Of a stretch of DNA of 64,000 bases, positions 8,056 to 16,068 are shown in pieces. Source of the stretch: Peptoniphilaceae bacterium AMB_02 (lineage in GTDB: Bacteria > Bacillota > Clostridia > Tissierellales > Peptoniphilaceae); the NCBI GenBank assembly GCA_036321625.1, contig CP143259.1:1042001-1106000 (forward strand), read 5' to 3'. A program made the translations under genes and the position numbers. The notes under the pieces are model-generated. The model ran no database searches and had not been told where the DNA came from. It worked only from the letters and a program-made list of their open reading frames with translations. The stretch's first letter is position 1; the number at the start of each line of letters is the position of its first letter.

Positions 8056-8970
8056 ATGACAGATATAACAAATAGAGATAAAAGAGAACAGAAACAAATA
8101 ATCGAATCTCCTTGGCGTATGGCCTTTAGGAGACTTAGAAAAAATAAGCTGGCTATGTTCGGGGGACTAATTTTAGTGGCCTTAATTTTGGCTGTTATCA
8201 TAGGACCAATGTTCATGGATTATACTGTAGAATACACAAGCTTGGTAGATAGATACAAAGCACCATCTGCGGAGCATAGGCTTGGTACCGATGAAAATGG
8301 TAGAGATATTCTATACAGATTATTAGTCGGTGGAAGAACTTCTATGATGGTTGGGATTGTAGTTATACTTATCCAGGTATTCCTTGGAACTTTAATCGGT
8401 GGTGTTTCAGGATTCTATGGTGGATGGGTAGATTCAATTCTAATGAGATTTGTTGATATTGTAATGTCCATTCCGACATTCCCACTATTGATTGTATTAG
8501 GGGCTCTTATGAGCGACTTGAAAGTCGACCCTGGTAAGAGAATCTATGTCGTAATGTTTATAATAGGTATAATTTCTTGGCCGGGTCTATCAAGACTTAT
8601 AAGAGGTCAAATCTTATCATTTAAAGAACAAGAATTCATTTTGGCTACAGAAGCTTTAGGAATTAAAGACAGTAATAAGATTTTAAGACACTTAATACCA
8701 AATGTCGTCCCTACAATTATTGTAAATGCTACGCTTGGACTTGGTGGAGCTATAATGCTAGAATCTGCACTTTCATTTATAGGACTTGGAGTTGCACCGC
8801 CGTATCCAACTTGGGGAAATATGATACAAGCAGCTAACCAGTATATAAATATGTCTCAAAGACCTTGGCTATGGATACCGCCCGGAGTATGTATTTTCTT
8901 AACGGTAATGGCTATTAACCTATTCGGAGACGGTTTAAGAGACGCTTTGGATCCAAAGTTAAAAAGGTAG
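8056..8970 (+). CDS. oppC: Oligopeptide ABC transporter permease OppC/DppC
   Basis: This is the second permease subunit, 304 residues. The N-terminus carries the OppC signature (SPWRMAFRRLRKNKLAMFGG) before the first membrane segment. The periplasmic segment HRLGTDENGRDILYRLLVGG and the EAA loop FILATEALGIKDSNKILRH are family hallmarks. It starts 12 bp after oppB with TGGAGGCC as ribosome site. It forms a heterodimer with OppB. Confidence 0.93.
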   Translation: MTDITNRDKREQKQIIESPWRMAFRRLRKNKLAMFGGLILVALILAVIIGPMFMDYTVEYTSLVDRYKAPSAEHRLGTDENGRDILYRLLVGGRTSMMVGIVVILIQVFLGTLIGGVSGFYGGWVDSILMRFVDIVMSIPTFPLLIVLGALMSDLKVDPGKRIYVVMFIIGIISWPGLSRLIRGQILSFKEQEFILATEALGIKDSNKILRHLIPNVVPTIIVNATLGLGGAIMLESALSFIGLGVAPPYPTWGNMIQAANQYINMSQRPWLWIPPGVCIFLTVMAINLFGDGLRDALDPKLKR

Positions 8971-8979
8971 GAGGACAAT

Positions 8980-10011
8980 ATGACTGAAAATAAGAATATT
9001 GTAGCTTACAGTGGCAGACCTGCTACTGAAGATACATTAGTACAATTCAATAATCTCCATACATTTTTCTATACTGAAGGTGGAACTGTAAAAGCGGTTA
9101 ATGGAGTATCATATAATATTAAAGAAGGCGAAACAGTCGGAGTAGTAGGAGAGTCAGGATGTGGCAAGTCGGTTACTGCGATGTCGTTGATGGGATTAAT
9201 TCCATATCCACAAGGACAGGTAGTAGAAGGTAATATATACTTTGATGGTAAAGATGTTACTAAATTCACTACAGATGAGTTTAGAAATCTTCGAGGTAAT
9301 GATGTTGCTATGATTTTCCAAGAGCCGATGACTTCATTAAATCCCGTATTTAAAGTTGGTGCTCAAATTATGGAAGCAATCATGCTTCACCAAAATTTGG
9401 ATAAAACAGCAGCAAGACAAAAAGCTATTGAAATGATAGAGCTGGTAGGAATACCAAGAGCAAATGAAATTGTTGATGCATATCCTCACGAATTATCTGG
9501 AGGAATGAGACAAAGAATTATGATTGCTATGGCACTTTCCTGTAATCCTAGACTTTTAATTGCCGATGAACCGACAACTGCACTAGATGTTACAATTCAA
9601 GCACAGATTCTTGACCTTATGAGAGATATTAAGAAAAAGCTTGGTACTTCAATAATGCTAATAACTCATGACCTTGGTGTTGTAGCTGAGATGGCGGATT
9701 TTGTGGTAGTAATGTATGCAGGTAAAATTATAGAACAAGGTGATGTTAGAAGCGTATTTAAGAATCCTAAACATCCTTATACAGTTGGATTGCTCAATTC
9801 CAAACCTGTTGTAAATCAAAGAAAAGATGTTCTATACTCCATTCCGGGTCAAGTACCTAACCCAATAGGAATGCCTGATAATTGTTATTTCCATGAAAGA
9901 TGTTCAGAATGTATGGAAGTATGTACACAAAAGATACCTAAACTTAAACAGGTAGGAGATAATCACTATGTAGCATGTTTCTTATATGGGGAGGAATCTG
10001 AGAATGACTGA
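8980..10011 (+). CDS. oppD: Oligopeptide ABC transporter ATPase OppD
   Basis: This 343-residue ATPase energises peptide import. It has Walker A GESGCGKS, the signature LSGGMRQR, and Walker B LLIADEPTTALD followed by the switch His in LITHDLG. The C-terminal oligopeptide-transporter extension contains several cysteines (CYFHERCSECMEVC), as is usual for OppD/DppD. AGGAGGACAAT precedes the start. It overlaps oppF by 8 bp, indicating translational coupling. The long N-terminal prefix (MTENKNIVAYSGRPATEDT) before the ABC core is slightly unusual. Confidence 0.93.
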   Translation: MTENKNIVAYSGRPATEDTLVQFNNLHTFFYTEGGTVKAVNGVSYNIKEGETVGVVGESGCGKSVTAMSLMGLIPYPQGQVVEGNIYFDGKDVTKFTTDEFRNLRGNDVAMIFQEPMTSLNPVFKVGAQIMEAIMLHQNLDKTAARQKAIEMIELVGIPRANEIVDAYPHELSGGMRQRIMIAMALSCNPRLLIADEPTTALDVTIQAQILDLMRDIKKKLGTSIMLITHDLGVVAEMADFVVVMYAGKIIEQGDVRSVFKNPKHPYTVGLLNSKPVVNQRKDVLYSIPGQVPNPIGMPDNCYFHERCSECMEVCTQKIPKLKQVGDNHYVACFLYGEESEND

Positions 10012-10993
10012 TACTTTAATAAAAGTTGAAAATCTTAAAAAGTACTTTCCAATCTATGGCGGATTCTTCAAAAAACATGTAGGAGATGTAAAAGCTGTAG
10101 ACGGAGTATCTTTTGAAATAAAAAGAGGGGAAACACTGGGTCTAGTAGGAGAGTCAGGATGTGGAAAATCAACCGTTGGACGTACTTTGATAAGATTATA
10201 TGAAAAGACTGGCGGAGATGTTATAATCGATGGGGTAAATATCCATAATTTATCCAGAACCGAACTTAGAAAATTTAGACCTAATATACAAATGATTTTC
10301 CAAGATCCATACAGTTCCTTAAACCCAAGGATGACTGTTGGACAGATTGTTGGAGAAGCGTTAAAAGAACACGGAATCGTAACTGATCCTAAAGAGATTA
10401 GAAAAAGAGTTATCGAGACTCTACAAGAATGTGGATTGGCATCATATCATATAGACAGATATCCTCATGAGTTCTCAGGCGGTCAAAGACAGCGTATAGG
10501 ACTTGCGAGATGCTTGATTTTAAATCCTAGTTTTATAATAGCGGATGAACCGATATCTGCGCTAGATGTTTCTATTCAAGCTCAGATAATAAATCTAATG
10601 GTTGAACTACAAAAGGAAAGAAACTTTACTTATCTTTTCATTTCTCACGATTTATCAGTAGTTGAACATATTTCAGATAGAGTGGCTGTAATGTACTTGG
10701 GTGACATAGTTGAACTAGCAGGTAGAGATGACTTATATCAAACACCACTACACCCTTATACACAAGCATTATTATCTGCAGCTCCAGTGCCTGATCCTGA
10801 TGCAGAACTAAATAGAATTATCCTAAAAGGTGATATTCCATCACCTGCTAACCCACCATCAGGTTGTAAATTCCATACCAGATGCCCTGTTGCAATGGAA
10901 ATCTGTAAAACAGTAAAACCGGAATTTAAAGAATATGACAAAGAACACTTTGTAAGTTGTCATTATGTAGATAAGAATTATAAGGAGAAATAG
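10004..10993 (+). CDS. oppF: Oligopeptide ABC transporter ATPase OppF
   Basis: This is the second ATPase, 329 residues. It has the OppF/DppF features KYFPIYGGFF near the N-terminus, Walker A GESGCGKS, Q-loop IFQDPYSSLNPRMTVG, signature FSGGQRQRIGLARCL and Walker B IIADEPISALD. The C-terminal extension has the CKFHTRCPVAMEIC cysteine cluster common to the family. The ATG chosen (MTDTLIKVENLKKYF) has GGGGAGGAATCT upstream; an earlier in-frame ATG lies on that ribosome site. Confidence 0.93.
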   Translation: MTDTLIKVENLKKYFPIYGGFFKKHVGDVKAVDGVSFEIKRGETLGLVGESGCGKSTVGRTLIRLYEKTGGDVIIDGVNIHNLSRTELRKFRPNIQMIFQDPYSSLNPRMTVGQIVGEALKEHGIVTDPKEIRKRVIETLQECGLASYHIDRYPHEFSGGQRQRIGLARCLILNPSFIIADEPISALDVSIQAQIINLMVELQKERNFTYLFISHDLSVVEHISDRVAVMYLGDIVELAGRDDLYQTPLHPYTQALLSAAPVPDPDAELNRIILKGDIPSPANPPSGCKFHTRCPVAMEICKTVKPEFKEYDKEHFVSCHYVDKNYKEK

Positions 10994-10994
10994 T

Positions 10995-11216
10995 TTGAAA
11001 TTTTTTACCAACCCATTTGATTATGAGGAAAGAGAAAAGAGAAGAAAAGAGCTCGAAAAATATAAAAATTTGAAAATGCAAGGTAAATTAACCAAAAAAG
11101 AGTTTTGGGCACTTTGTAAAGCTCAGTATGCAGTAATCTTTCCTGTAGTAATTGGGATAAATATATTTTTCTTCTTAGTAATCTTAGCTATTCTTAAGCT
11201 TTGGTGGAAAGTTTAG
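10995..11216 (+). CDS. Small single-span membrane protein of unknown function
   Basis: This 73-residue protein starts at a TTG one base after the oppF stop, with AAGGAG 7 nt upstream. The N-terminal 45 residues are highly charged (YEEREKRRKELEKYK) and predicted helical; one membrane segment spans about 47-69 (VVIGINIFFFLVILAIL), and the protein ends KLWWKV. It is the last gene of the opp operon, before a good terminator. I do not recognise the family. Its position suggests an accessory or stability role for the transporter, but this is only inference. Confidence 0.65.
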   Translation: MKFFTNPFDYEEREKRRKELEKYKNLKMQGKLTKKEFWALCKAQYAVIFPVVIGINIFFFLVILAILKLWWKV

Positions 11217-11237
11217 TAATTTAATAAGAATATTAAT

Positions 11238-11270
11238 AAAGTGGAATAATTTACTATATTCCACTTTTTA
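11238..11270 (+). terminator. Intrinsic terminator of the opp operon
   Basis: A 10-bp perfect stem (AAAGTGGAAT with ATTCCACTTT, 10-nt loop) runs directly into TTTTTATT. Confidence 0.85.
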
Positions 11271-11442
11271 TTATAAAATCAAGGTTTTACGAACATATTA
11301 CTTATATTATTAGTTGATGCAGTAAATAAAAGTAAAATATAAGTTTAATATTTGATAATTAGATAATATAATATAGTTTAAACAAATTATACTATGGGTA
11401 TACTTATATTATAGATATATAAATATTAAGGAGTGATGAACT

Positions 11443-12099
11443 GTGAATTTAAGAGATATTTTAGAGGCTAAAAGAAAAGAGAGAGAAAGAGCTTTAAGAA
11501 GAGAAGAAATGCGAAAGGTTAAAAAAGTTGCAGCAGGAACTATTGTAGGTTCAATTTTAGGTGCTGCAGCTGGTATATTATTTGCACCTAAAGCCGGAAA
11601 AGAGACAAGAGCAGACATCAAAAAAATGGCAGAAGAAGGATTGGAAACTGCACAAGTTACGCTGAATGAAACATTAGATACAATTAAAGAAAAGTCTTCC
11701 GAAGCCGGCGATCAGATTAAAGAAAAATCTAAAGAATTATCTGATACTGTTAAAATAAAGTCTAAAGAATTAACAGAATCAGTAAAAGATAAGTATCAAG
11801 AATTTACTGATAGAAATATGATCGATATAAGTGATGCAAAAGATGAGGCAAAAGAATTAGTTGAGGATGTAAAAGAAGACATTAAAGATGGTCTTGAAAA
11901 AGCTAAGGAAGTAAAGAAAGATGTCAGCGAGGAAGTCAAAGATAAGGTTGACGAAGTCAAAGACAAAGCCGAAGATTTAAAAGAAGAGGCCAAAGATAAA
12001 GCTGAAGATGTTAAAGATGATGTTAAAGACGGCATCGCAAAAGGTGCTGAGAAAGTAGAAAAGGCTGCTGAAAAAGTAAAAAAAGACATGTCTAAATAA
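11443..12099 (+). CDS. YtxH-domain membrane protein with long charged repeat tail
   Basis: This 218-residue protein has a basic N-terminus, one glycine-rich membrane segment at about 25-50 (GTIVGSILGAAAGILFAPKAG) typical of YtxH/general-stress proteins, and a C-terminal tail of about 150 residues made of Lys/Glu/Asp/Val repeats with an 11-residue-like periodicity (EVKDKAEDLKEEAKDKAEDV). That tail resembles LEA- or apolipoprotein-like amphipathic helix. The start is GTG with AAGGAGTGA upstream; a nearer ATG is in another frame and quickly closed. It is paired with the DUF948-like gene 28 bp downstream, as YtxH genes often are. Function is unknown; envelope or stress protection is the usual guess. 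Confidence 0.8.
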   Translation: MNLRDILEAKRKERERALRREEMRKVKKVAAGTIVGSILGAAAGILFAPKAGKETRADIKKMAEEGLETAQVTLNETLDTIKEKSSEAGDQIKEKSKELSDTVKIKSKELTESVKDKYQEFTDRNMIDISDAKDEAKELVEDVKEDIKDGLEKAKEVKKDVSEEVKDKVDEVKDKAEDLKEEAKDKAEDVKDDVKDGIAKGAEKVEKAAEKVKKDMSK

Positions 12100-12127
12100 T
12101 GGAATCGAAAAATAAAGGAGTGATTTT

Positions 12128-12580
12128 ATGGGTATGAGTATAACCGTAGGAGATTTATTCCTAATACTTTTATCATTAGCAGGTATTGCTGCACTTACGT
12201 ATTTAGCGATTCTGTTTGTAAATCTAACCAAAACTGTTAAGTCAATTAATACCTTGGTTAAGAATAACGAAACTGAACTTGACACTGTAATCAAGAACCT
12301 ACCCGGTATTACAAAGAATATAGGAGAGATAACTGAACAAACTAATGCAATGATTGCAAAAGTTGAGCCTGATATTTCCTCCATTACCAATAAGGTATCC
12401 GGAATTGTCGAAAAAGCTGAATCTGCTACCGGAAGTGTTACAACTACAGTGGATTATCTTTCATCATCCGTTGTCGATACCGCCGATAATATCAAATACG
12501 GTATCAACTCTGTAACAGATTACTTAGCTTTATTCTACGAAATAATTCAAGTGTTAAAAACTGCTCTTAAGAAAAGATAG
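12128..12580 (+). CDS. DUF948-like membrane-anchored protein
   Basis: This 150-residue protein has one N-terminal membrane segment at about 7-31 (DLFLILLSLAGIAALTYLAIL) followed by a polar, coiled-coil-like region rich in Thr/Asn/Ile (TKTVKSINTLVKNNETELD). This matches the plan of DUF948 proteins, which are commonly encoded next to YtxH. AAAGGAGTGA precedes the ATG. Function is unknown; co-transcription with the YtxH gene suggests a shared envelope role. Confidence 0.7.
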   Translation: MGMSITVGDLFLILLSLAGIAALTYLAILFVNLTKTVKSINTLVKNNETELDTVIKNLPGITKNIGEITEQTNAMIAKVEPDISSITNKVSGIVEKAESATGSVTTTVDYLSSSVVDTADNIKYGINSVTDYLALFYEIIQVLKTALKKR

Positions 12581-12627
12581 GCCATGAAAATCAAATACTG
12601 ATTTATTAAAGTTATGATTTATACGAT

Positions 12628-12652
12628 AAGAGAGCTTTTAAGCTCTCTTTAT
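12628..12652 (+). terminator. Intrinsic terminator after the YtxH/DUF948 pair
   Basis: A 10-bp stem (AAGAGAGCTT with AAGCTCTCTT, minimal loop) is followed by a short T-rich tail, TATTGC. Confidence 0.75.
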
Positions 12653-12680
12653 TGCTTAATATGAGTATTTATAGTAATAT
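12652..12680 (+). promoter_or_regulatory. Candidate sigma-A promoter for the lipid kinase gene
   Basis: TTGCTT is separated by 17 bp from TAATAT, placing transcription start about 20 bp before the AGAGGTG ribosome site of the kinase. Confidence 0.5.
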
Positions 12681-12709
12681 AAGATAATGGTATCATTAGA
12701 GGTGTAAAA

Positions 12710-13615
12710 ATGAAAATTAAATTTATAATAAATCCATCTTCCGGATTCCAGGATCATGAAACACAATTAAACAAAATCTCTGATTTAATTGCTGTGGATC
12801 ATATAGTTGACAAGTATTTTACAGAAGAAAAAGATGATGCTAAAAATGAAGCAATTAGTGCAATTAAAGACAATTACGATCTGCTCATTGTATCCGGTGG
12901 CGATGGAACTGTAAATGAGATAGCTAATGCGGTAGGAATAATGAAATCTAAAATCCCCGTGGCAATTTTACCCAATGGTACTGTTAACGATTTCGCGAAG
13001 TATCTAAATAATCCGACAGATCCTCTTCAATTTGTCGATATGGTGTTGGCTCAGAAGACTGTAGATGTAGACTTAGGATGTATCAATGGATATTTTTTTG
13101 CAAATGTAGCGGCTATAGGAACGATTTCAGAAATAGCACATGATGTAGATAAGGAAACCAAAGCGATACTGGGTAAGCTAGCATACTATATAGAGGGAAT
13201 TAAAAAAATCCCCGATATTTTTTCGAAGACTACCAATTTAAGAATTGAAACGAGAGATGCTGTATATGAGGAAGATGCCATTGTTGCTATAATATCAAAT
13301 ACTGCATATATAGGCGGTTTTAAAAATTTAGCTCCTAGAGCGCAGATAACGGATGGATACTTTGATGTTATAGTGATTAAGAAGACGGATTTATTAGGTG
13401 CTACCGACGTCTTTATTAAGACACTTACCGGAGATCATATAGATAACGAAAATGTATTGTATTTCCATACAGATAATTTAAAAGTAACAGGACTATCCAC
13501 TGAAGATATACCATTTGACATCGATGGAGAATATGGAGGGATACTCCCTGTAGAATTTAAGGTAATACCTAGGCAGTTTAGAGTGATAATTGATGTAAAG
13601 CTTGAAGGAGAGTGA
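12710..13615 (+). CDS. Diacylglycerol/lipid kinase family protein (DgkB/YegS-like)
   Basis: This 301-residue protein has the DAGK catalytic core: INPSSG near the N-terminus, the nucleotide motif S-G-G-D-G-T at about 62-67 followed by VNEIANAV, and PNGTVNDFAKYL. The C-terminal half contains FANVAAIGTISEIA and the conserved ending DIDGEYGG. Members phosphorylate diacylglycerol or related lipids at the membrane and feed lipid recycling; exact substrate cannot be read. AGAGGTG precedes the start. The downstream LacI regulator gene begins within 5 bp, with its ribosome site inside this gene. Confidence 0.85.
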   Translation: MKIKFIINPSSGFQDHETQLNKISDLIAVDHIVDKYFTEEKDDAKNEAISAIKDNYDLLIVSGGDGTVNEIANAVGIMKSKIPVAILPNGTVNDFAKYLNNPTDPLQFVDMVLAQKTVDVDLGCINGYFFANVAAIGTISEIAHDVDKETKAILGKLAYYIEGIKKIPDIFSKTTNLRIETRDAVYEEDAIVAIISNTAYIGGFKNLAPRAQITDGYFDVIVIKKTDLLGATDVFIKTLTGDHIDNENVLYFHTDNLKVTGLSTEDIPFDIDGEYGGILPVEFKVIPRQFRVIIDVKLEGE

Positions 13616-13619
13616 AAGA

Positions 13620-14621
13620 ATGTCATCACCAACAATTAAAGATGTAGCTAAGTTAGCAGGGGTTTCGATTTCAACTGTTTCGAGAGTTATGAACGAATCA
13701 AAACCCGTAAGTCCGGAATCCAGAAGAAAAGTTGAAGATGCTATTAAAAAATTAGATTTTAAGAGAAATGAATTGGCAAGAAGTTTAGTAATGAAAAGAT
13801 CTAATGTTATTGGAGTCATAGTAAAAGATATTGGAATACCATATATGGCTCAAATAGTAAGAGGGGTAGAGGAAGTAGGAAGAATGTATAAGTACGACAT
13901 ACTACTATCTTCATCATATGGTGATTCTGAGCAAGAAAAGAAACTCGTTGACTTCTTGTTTAGAAAGCAGGCAGAAGCAATCTTATTGGTAACAGAGAAT
14001 GTAAATGCTGAAGTTGTGGTTAAGCTTAAAGAAAATGATACACCATTTATACAATTGGATAAATTCTATGAAGGTGACTTCTATACAGTAAGTATTGATT
14101 ACTCAGAAGCAGCTTATAGAATGACAAATTATCTTATTGAATTGGGGCATAGGGATATCCTATTCATTAAGGAATTTAATAACAGTAAAGTAGGAAATGA
14201 GAAGTATAATGGTTATAATAAAGCCATAAAAGAGCATGGATTAAAGACGCATAGCATTACGGTTGAAAGTAACGAAGTCTCGGATGGCTATGATTTAGGC
14301 GATGAAATCGTCGACATAGTAAGCAAAGAAGATATTACGGCTGTTTTTGCAAGTGAGGATAATCTGGCAATAGGATTTATAAACTATTGCTATGATAAAG
14401 CTATAACAGTGCCTGATGAATTAACAGTTGTAGGATTTGGAGATGAATATCTAGCATCAATTTATAGACCAACTATAACAACAGTACAAGAACCATATTA
14501 TGATATAGGTGCAGTTGCTATGAGAAGATTGATAAAAGCACTTAAAAAAGAGGAAGCAATAGATAAAACTATCTACTTACCAACTCAGATAATGCAAAGA
14601 GAATCCAGTTCTGAAGTTTAA
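13620..14621 (+). CDS. LacI-family transcriptional regulator
   Basis: This 333-residue DNA-binding protein has an N-terminal LacI helix-turn-helix at about 4-24 (TIKDVAKLAGVSISTVSRVM) and hinge helix region KRNELARSL, followed by a periplasmic-binding-protein-like effector domain. The end contains the family-typical LTVVGFGDEYLASIYRPTIT. Effector sugar is not predictable. The ATG has GAAGGAGAG about 6 nt upstream. It is co-transcribed with the lipid kinase and no transporter gene is adjacent, so its targets probably lie elsewhere. A CcpA-like role for the cre-like box upstream of ptsH is possible but unproven. Confidence 0.85.
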   Translation: MSSPTIKDVAKLAGVSISTVSRVMNESKPVSPESRRKVEDAIKKLDFKRNELARSLVMKRSNVIGVIVKDIGIPYMAQIVRGVEEVGRMYKYDILLSSSYGDSEQEKKLVDFLFRKQAEAILLVTENVNAEVVVKLKENDTPFIQLDKFYEGDFYTVSIDYSEAAYRMTNYLIELGHRDILFIKEFNNSKVGNEKYNGYNKAIKEHGLKTHSITVESNEVSDGYDLGDEIVDIVSKEDITAVFASEDNLAIGFINYCYDKAITVPDELTVVGFGDEYLASIYRPTITTVQEPYYDIGAVAMRRLIKALKKEEAIDKTIYLPTQIMQRESSSEV

Positions 14622-14659
14622 AAAAATAGCATCTTAGCTTAAGCTAAGATGCTATTTTT
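14622..14659. terminator. Bidirectional intrinsic terminator
   Basis: A perfect 38-bp inverted repeat built from ATAGCATCTTAGCTT and its complement is flanked by A5 on the left and T5 on the right, so it can terminate both the LacI gene and the convergent LysR gene. Confidence 0.9.
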
Positions 14660-15554
14660 CATCATATTCAAAATAAAGGATTTAAAGATTTTATTTATAG
14701 GTACATACTGCATATCGGTATTATACACGAAATAGAAATGTCTTTTTAAATTTAAGTCCTTAAGTTTATATTTTTTTATTTTATTATTTTCTACTATTGA
14801 ATCGGCTTCAAATTTAGAAATAACGCTGCAACCCAAGCCACATTCAACCATCTGTAAGATTGTAGAAGGATCTTCAATTACTGCAAATAGGTTTAATTCA
14901 GAAACATCAATACCTAAACGGTTTAACTCATTTTCCAATATTGATCTGGTACCGGAACCTTCTTCTCTCATAATTATTGGATATTTTACAATGTCATCCA
15001 AACTAATATTCATGTCTTTGTCATGTCGAACGCTAAGTTCTTCAGATGCCACCAAGACTAGTTCATCTTCCATAAGTTGATGGTAAGAAAGTTTTGGAGA
15101 ATCCACTTTAATACCTACGAAACCAAAGTCTGTTTCACCAATCATAAGCCCATCCAGTACCGTTTGAGAATCGTCATTTACGAGTGAATAGCTTACATTA
15201 GGATATTTTGCCGAAAAATCCTTTAATAGTTTAGGTAATAAAAATTTTCTGGGAACAGAACTTGCATAGATATTTAAGTGACCTTCAGTATTTTGATTAT
15301 ACGACTTTAATTCTGAAGTCATTGTCCTATATGCTAAAATAATGTTTTTTGCATGCTCATAAAGAATATTACCTGATTTTGTCAAGGTTACATTTCTCTT
15401 AGTCCTAATAAATAATACAGTGTCTAACTCTTTTTCTAAATTACTAATATGATTTGAGACTGTTGGCTGAGACACGTAGAGCATTTCAGATGCTTTTTGT
15501 GAAGCTTTTGTTTTCAACAACAGCTACAAAAGTTTCTAATTGTCTTATATCCAT
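14639..15554 (-). pseudogene. LysR-family regulator, frameshifted near the N-terminus
   Basis: The natural start is an ATG with GGAGGATGATATT upstream, encoding MDIRQLETFVAVVENKSFTK, the classic start of a LysR helix-turn-helix. The frame then hits TGA after KSI. One base removed from the five-base A/T run at 15494-15498 restores ASEMLYVSQPTVSNHISNLE and the remaining 280 residues, including the effector domain (LNIYASSVPRKFLLPKLL). The intact part alone, starting from an internal TTG, would lack half the DNA-binding domain. Possible explanations are a real mutation, homopolymer phase variation or a sequencing error. The gene is divergent from ptsH. Family assignment is firm; functional state is not. 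Confidence 0.8.
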
Positions 15555-15664
15555 AATATCATCCTCCAATTTACTATTAGTCAAAATTATATAACATATT
15601 AAATGTATTATCAAATTAGTTATGAGTTTAAAACTATGAATGGGGTATATATTCAATAAATACA

Positions 15665-15679
15665 TTGGAAACGATTGAT
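15665..15679. promoter_or_regulatory. cre-like catabolite repression box upstream of ptsH
   Basis: TTGGAAACGATTGAT matches the CcpA cre consensus WTGNAANCGNWNNCW at all but one fixed position. It overlaps the -35 of the ptsH promoter, where binding would repress. Confidence 0.5.
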
Positions 15680-15703
15680 TTTAACAGTGATATTTGATAG
15701 AAT
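15675..15703 (+). promoter_or_regulatory. Candidate promoter of ptsH
   Basis: TTGATT and TAGAAT are spaced by exactly 17 bp, about 45 bp upstream of the ptsH start. Confidence 0.55.
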
Positions 15704-15747
15704 ATCTATAAGGTATTCATTTAAAACAAATTAAGGGGGTAAAATAA

Positions 15748-16008
15748 ATGGTAGAAAAAACTATTATTGTAAAAAATGAAACTGGACTTCATGCTCGCCC
15801 TGCAGCATCCTTAGTTCAATTTGTTAAGAATTTTCCAGGATCAGTTGAAATTGTAAAAGACGGAAAAGTAGCAAATGCAAAAAGTATATTCAATGTAATG
15901 TCGTTGGGAATCTCAAAAAATACTGAAATTATTGTAAGAGTTAGTGGAGAAAACGAAGAAGAAAATTTAGAGAAACTAGTTGAGTTTATTGAAAAATTAA
16001 GTGAATAA
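15748..16008 (+). CDS. ptsH: Phosphocarrier protein HPr
   Basis: This 86-residue protein relays phosphate from Enzyme I to sugar-specific EII proteins of the PTS. The active-site His15 lies in GLHARPA. The regulatory Ser46 is present in AKSIFNVMSLG, the site of HPr kinase/phosphorylase in Bacillota, so HPr(Ser-P)-CcpA catabolite control is likely to exist in this organism. AAGGGGG precedes the ATG. It is followed by a weak stem-loop and ptsI. Confidence 0.97.
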   Translation: MVEKTIIVKNETGLHARPAASLVQFVKNFPGSVEIVKDGKVANAKSIFNVMSLGISKNTEIIVRVSGENEEENLEKLVEFIEKLSE

Positions 16009-16015
16009 AACGATG

Positions 16016-16044
16016 ATAGGATGTTTAAAATACATCCTATTTCT
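16016..16044 (+). terminator. Stem-loop between ptsH and ptsI
   Basis: A 9-bp stem (ATAGGATGT with ACATCCTAT, 7-nt loop) ends in TTCTTT. It is probably a leaky terminator giving more HPr than Enzyme I. Confidence 0.6.
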
Positions 16045-16068
16045 TTATAGAATTATAGGGGGTAACTT

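Noticed and set aside
11796-12390. Ser/Phe-rich minus-strand reading frames under the YtxH and DUF948-like genes
   Set aside because: Composition is the antisense image of Lys/Glu/Asp repeats; no start signals.
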